A DNA stretch of 5,162 nt from the NCBI GenBank assembly GCA_964613745.1, contig CAZTJA010000164.1, positions 1 through 5,162 of the forward strand, written 5' to 3'. The stretch is from CAZTJA01 sp964613745 (GTDB lineage Bacteria; Desulfobacterota; Desulfomonilia; Desulfomonilales; Desulfomonilaceae). A program made the position numbers and the translations under genes. Positions 3,553 through 5,162 of the stretch are shown piece by piece. A model generated the notes under the pieces. It ran no database searches, was not told the DNA's origin, and was given only the letters and a program-made list of their open reading frames with translations. Positions within the stretch are counted from its first letter, which is position 1. The number at the start of each line of letters is the position of its first letter.

Positions 3553-5162
3553 CTAGGCTATTTCAACGAATTCTTCTTCCAGAGGAACCGGTTCTACGCG
3601 CTCTATTCGTGGAGCAGCGTATTCCTCCCCCGCTACATGGGTCAATTTCAGGTTCTTATATCTGCCAAGCCCCGTTCCGGCAGGGATAAGTCTTCCCATG
3701 ATCACGTTTTCTTTCAGCCCCCTGAGAAAATCTATTTTCCCTGAGATTGACGCTTCCGTAAGAACTTTCGTCGTTTCCTGGAAACTCGCCGCACTGATAA
3801 ACGAATCGGTGGACAGAGAAGCCTTGGTTATACCGAGCAAAAGCGGTTCACCCGTTGCCGGGACACCACCTGCAGCAACCACCCTATTATTCTCGGCTTC
3901 AAAAAGTGATCGTTCTATCTGTTCGCCCACCAGGAAGTCCGTGTCTCCTACTTCTTTTACGCGCACTCTACGCAGCATCTGTCGCACTATGACTTCGATG
4001 TGCTTATCGTTTATCTTCACACCTTGCAGTCGATATACCTCCTGAACTTCGTCAACAAGGTACTTGGCAAGATCCTTTTCACCCTTGATTCCCAGTAGAT
4101 CGTGCGGGTTGGTAGACCCTTCCATGAGTGGTTCACCTGCTTGGACCCAGTCCCCCACATGGACCGAAACGTGCTTACCTTTTGGAATCAAGTATCTTTT
4201 TTCTTCGCCGACTTCAGGAGTAACAACGACCTCACGTTTACCTTTTTTGTCTTTTCCAAACCCGACGATACCGTCGATTTCGGAAATGATGGCAAACTCT
4301 TTCGGTTTGCGCGCCTCGAACAACTCTGCAACGCGAGGCAGACCGCCGGTGATGTCCTTTGTCTTGGTGGTTTCACGAGGAATTTTTGCAATTACGTCGC
4401 CTGCGTGAACTTCCTCACCTTCCTTAATCATGATGTTTGCGCCGACCGGGAGCAGATAACGCGCCTCGGAATCACCGATCTTTATCGTACGTCCGTGCTC
4501 ATCTTTGATGGAAACACGCGGTCTTATTTCAACGTCTTTGTCTCGGAATTCAACGATGACTTTTCGGGATAATCCGGTAACTTCATCGAGCTGCTCATTC
4601 ATCGTGAGTCCTTCGATTACATCTCCGAATTTCACGCGGCCGGAAACCTCAGTGATGATTGGGATTGTGTAGGGATCCCACTCAGCCAGCAGTGTTTCAC
4701 GGTTGACGGTCTCGTTGTCTTTCACGCGCAATCTTGCGCCGTAAATAACTTTGTTTCGTTCGCGTTCACGACCCTTTTCATCGGTTATGGCCAATGATCC
4801 GTTCCGATTCATGACTACTTGTTCGCCGTCTCGGTTGATAACAGTCTTCAGGTCTATAAACTTGACCTTACCTTCATTCCTCGAGAAAAGCTCTGATGAA
4901 CCGGATCCCAACCATTCCAGAAGAACCTGACCTTCAGCTTCAATTTTGTCGTTTTCCTGGACTTTGACATTCATATAGTCCATGACCGGGTATCTCTCGA
5001 ATAATCGGAAACGTACTTTCCCTTCTTTATTCGTACGCTTCTGAAAGATACCGCCGCGTTTCTCGGCCTCAGTCATACGGGATCCGCTTGGGGTCTCATG
5101 GATAAAGGAATTCGGCGAAATACGCTCACCATGACGAACGACAAACCGGTGATCCTCCGGCA
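3553..5162 (-). CDS. rpoC: DNA-directed RNA polymerase subunit beta', C-terminal part (partial, 5' end beyond right edge)
   Basis: The frame is open to the window edge, so 535 C-terminal residues are visible; an internal Met at 5076 is not a start. Beta' forms much of the RNA polymerase catalytic cleft. Numbering visible residues from the edge: a variable, charged segment with barrel-like repeats (about 60-265) including EWDPYT (~160-165) and ARYLLPVGANI; this corresponds to the lineage-specific SI3 region within the trigger loop. Then come KTKDITGGLPRVAELFEAR (~266-284), where the trigger-loop region resumes, VYRLQGVKINDKHIEVIVRQ (~375-394), LLGITKASLSTDSFISAASF (~440-459), and the terminal GLKENVIMGRLIPAGTG (~481-497), followed by an acidic tail ending EEEFVEIA and a TAG stop. 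All are conserved beta' blocks. The Mg-binding NADFDGDQM motif and bridge helix lie outside the window. A hairpin begins 14 nt past the stop. Identity is certain; the exact SI3 boundaries are inferred. Confidence 0.98.
   Translation of the reverse strand, partial: PEDHRFVVRHGERISPNSFIHETPSGSRMTEAEKRGGIFQKRTNKEGKVRFRLFERYPVMDYMNVKVQENDKIEAEGQVLLEWLGSGSSELFSRNEGKVKFIDLKTVINRDGEQVVMNRNGSLAITDEKGRERERNKVIYGARLRVKDNETVNRETLLAEWDPYTIPIITEVSGRVKFGDVIEGLTMNEQLDEVTGLSRKVIVEFRDKDVEIRPRVSIKDEHGRTIKIGDSEARYLLPVGANIMIKEGEEVHAGDVIAKIPRETTKTKDITGGLPRVAELFEARKPKEFAIISEIDGIVGFGKDKKGKREVVVTPEVGEEKRYLIPKGKHVSVHVGDWVQAGEPLMEGSTNPHDLLGIKGEKDLAKYLVDEVQEVYRLQGVKINDKHIEVIVRQMLRRVRVKEVGDTDFLVGEQIERSLFEAENNRVVAAGGVPATGEPLLLGITKASLSTDSFISAASFQETTKVLTEASISGKIDFLRGLKENVIMGRLIPAGTGLGRYKNLKLTHVAGEEYAAPRIERVEPVPLEEEFVEIA

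Overview
The window is a slice of a bacterial core information-processing locus. All real genes lie on the minus strand, so transcription runs from high to low coordinates. In that direction the order is rpoC (3' part of the beta' subunit gene, cut by the right edge), rpsL (S12), rpsG (S7), fusA (EF-G) and tuf (EF-Tu, only the first 15 codons before the left edge). This is the classical str operon placed directly behind rpoBC, as in many bacterial lineages. Base composition is close to balanced. The RpoC fragment carries a long run of barrel-like repeats before the post-insertion part of the trigger loop, which fits an SI3-type insertion found in Gram-negative-type lineages and not in Firmicutes or Actinobacteria. 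The proteins read most like deltaproteobacteria-like or related phyla, but I cannot place the organism with confidence.

Region by region, transcription order: 5162-3553 rpoC C-terminal part. 3552-3241 is a 312-nt gap without a gene; it holds a strong 10-bp hairpin just after rpoC, a second small hairpin followed by an eight-T tract, an 8-bp inverted repeat, and a good sigma70-type promoter (TTGACA, 18 bp, CATAAT) followed by a strong Shine-Dalgarno and rpsL. 3240-2869 rpsL. 2868-2611 is an unusually long 258-nt rpsL-rpsG spacer with several helices and a repeated 7-mer allowing alternative pairing; it is the best candidate here for a regulatory RNA element, most plausibly the S7 autoregulatory site. 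2610-2140 rpsG. 2125-26 fusA, 14 nt after rpsG. tuf starts at 45, inside the end of fusA, with a 20-nt overlap.

Functionally, the genes make an RNA polymerase subunit, the decoding-centre protein S12, the 30S head organiser S7, and the two main elongation GTPases. The architecture suggests that the str genes are separated from rpoBC by termination and a new promoter, with r-protein feedback probably acting between rpsL and rpsG and with translational coupling rpsG-fusA and fusA-tuf. I see no mobile element, CRISPR array, tRNA, or unknown protein gene. The novelty, if any, is in the non-coding segments.
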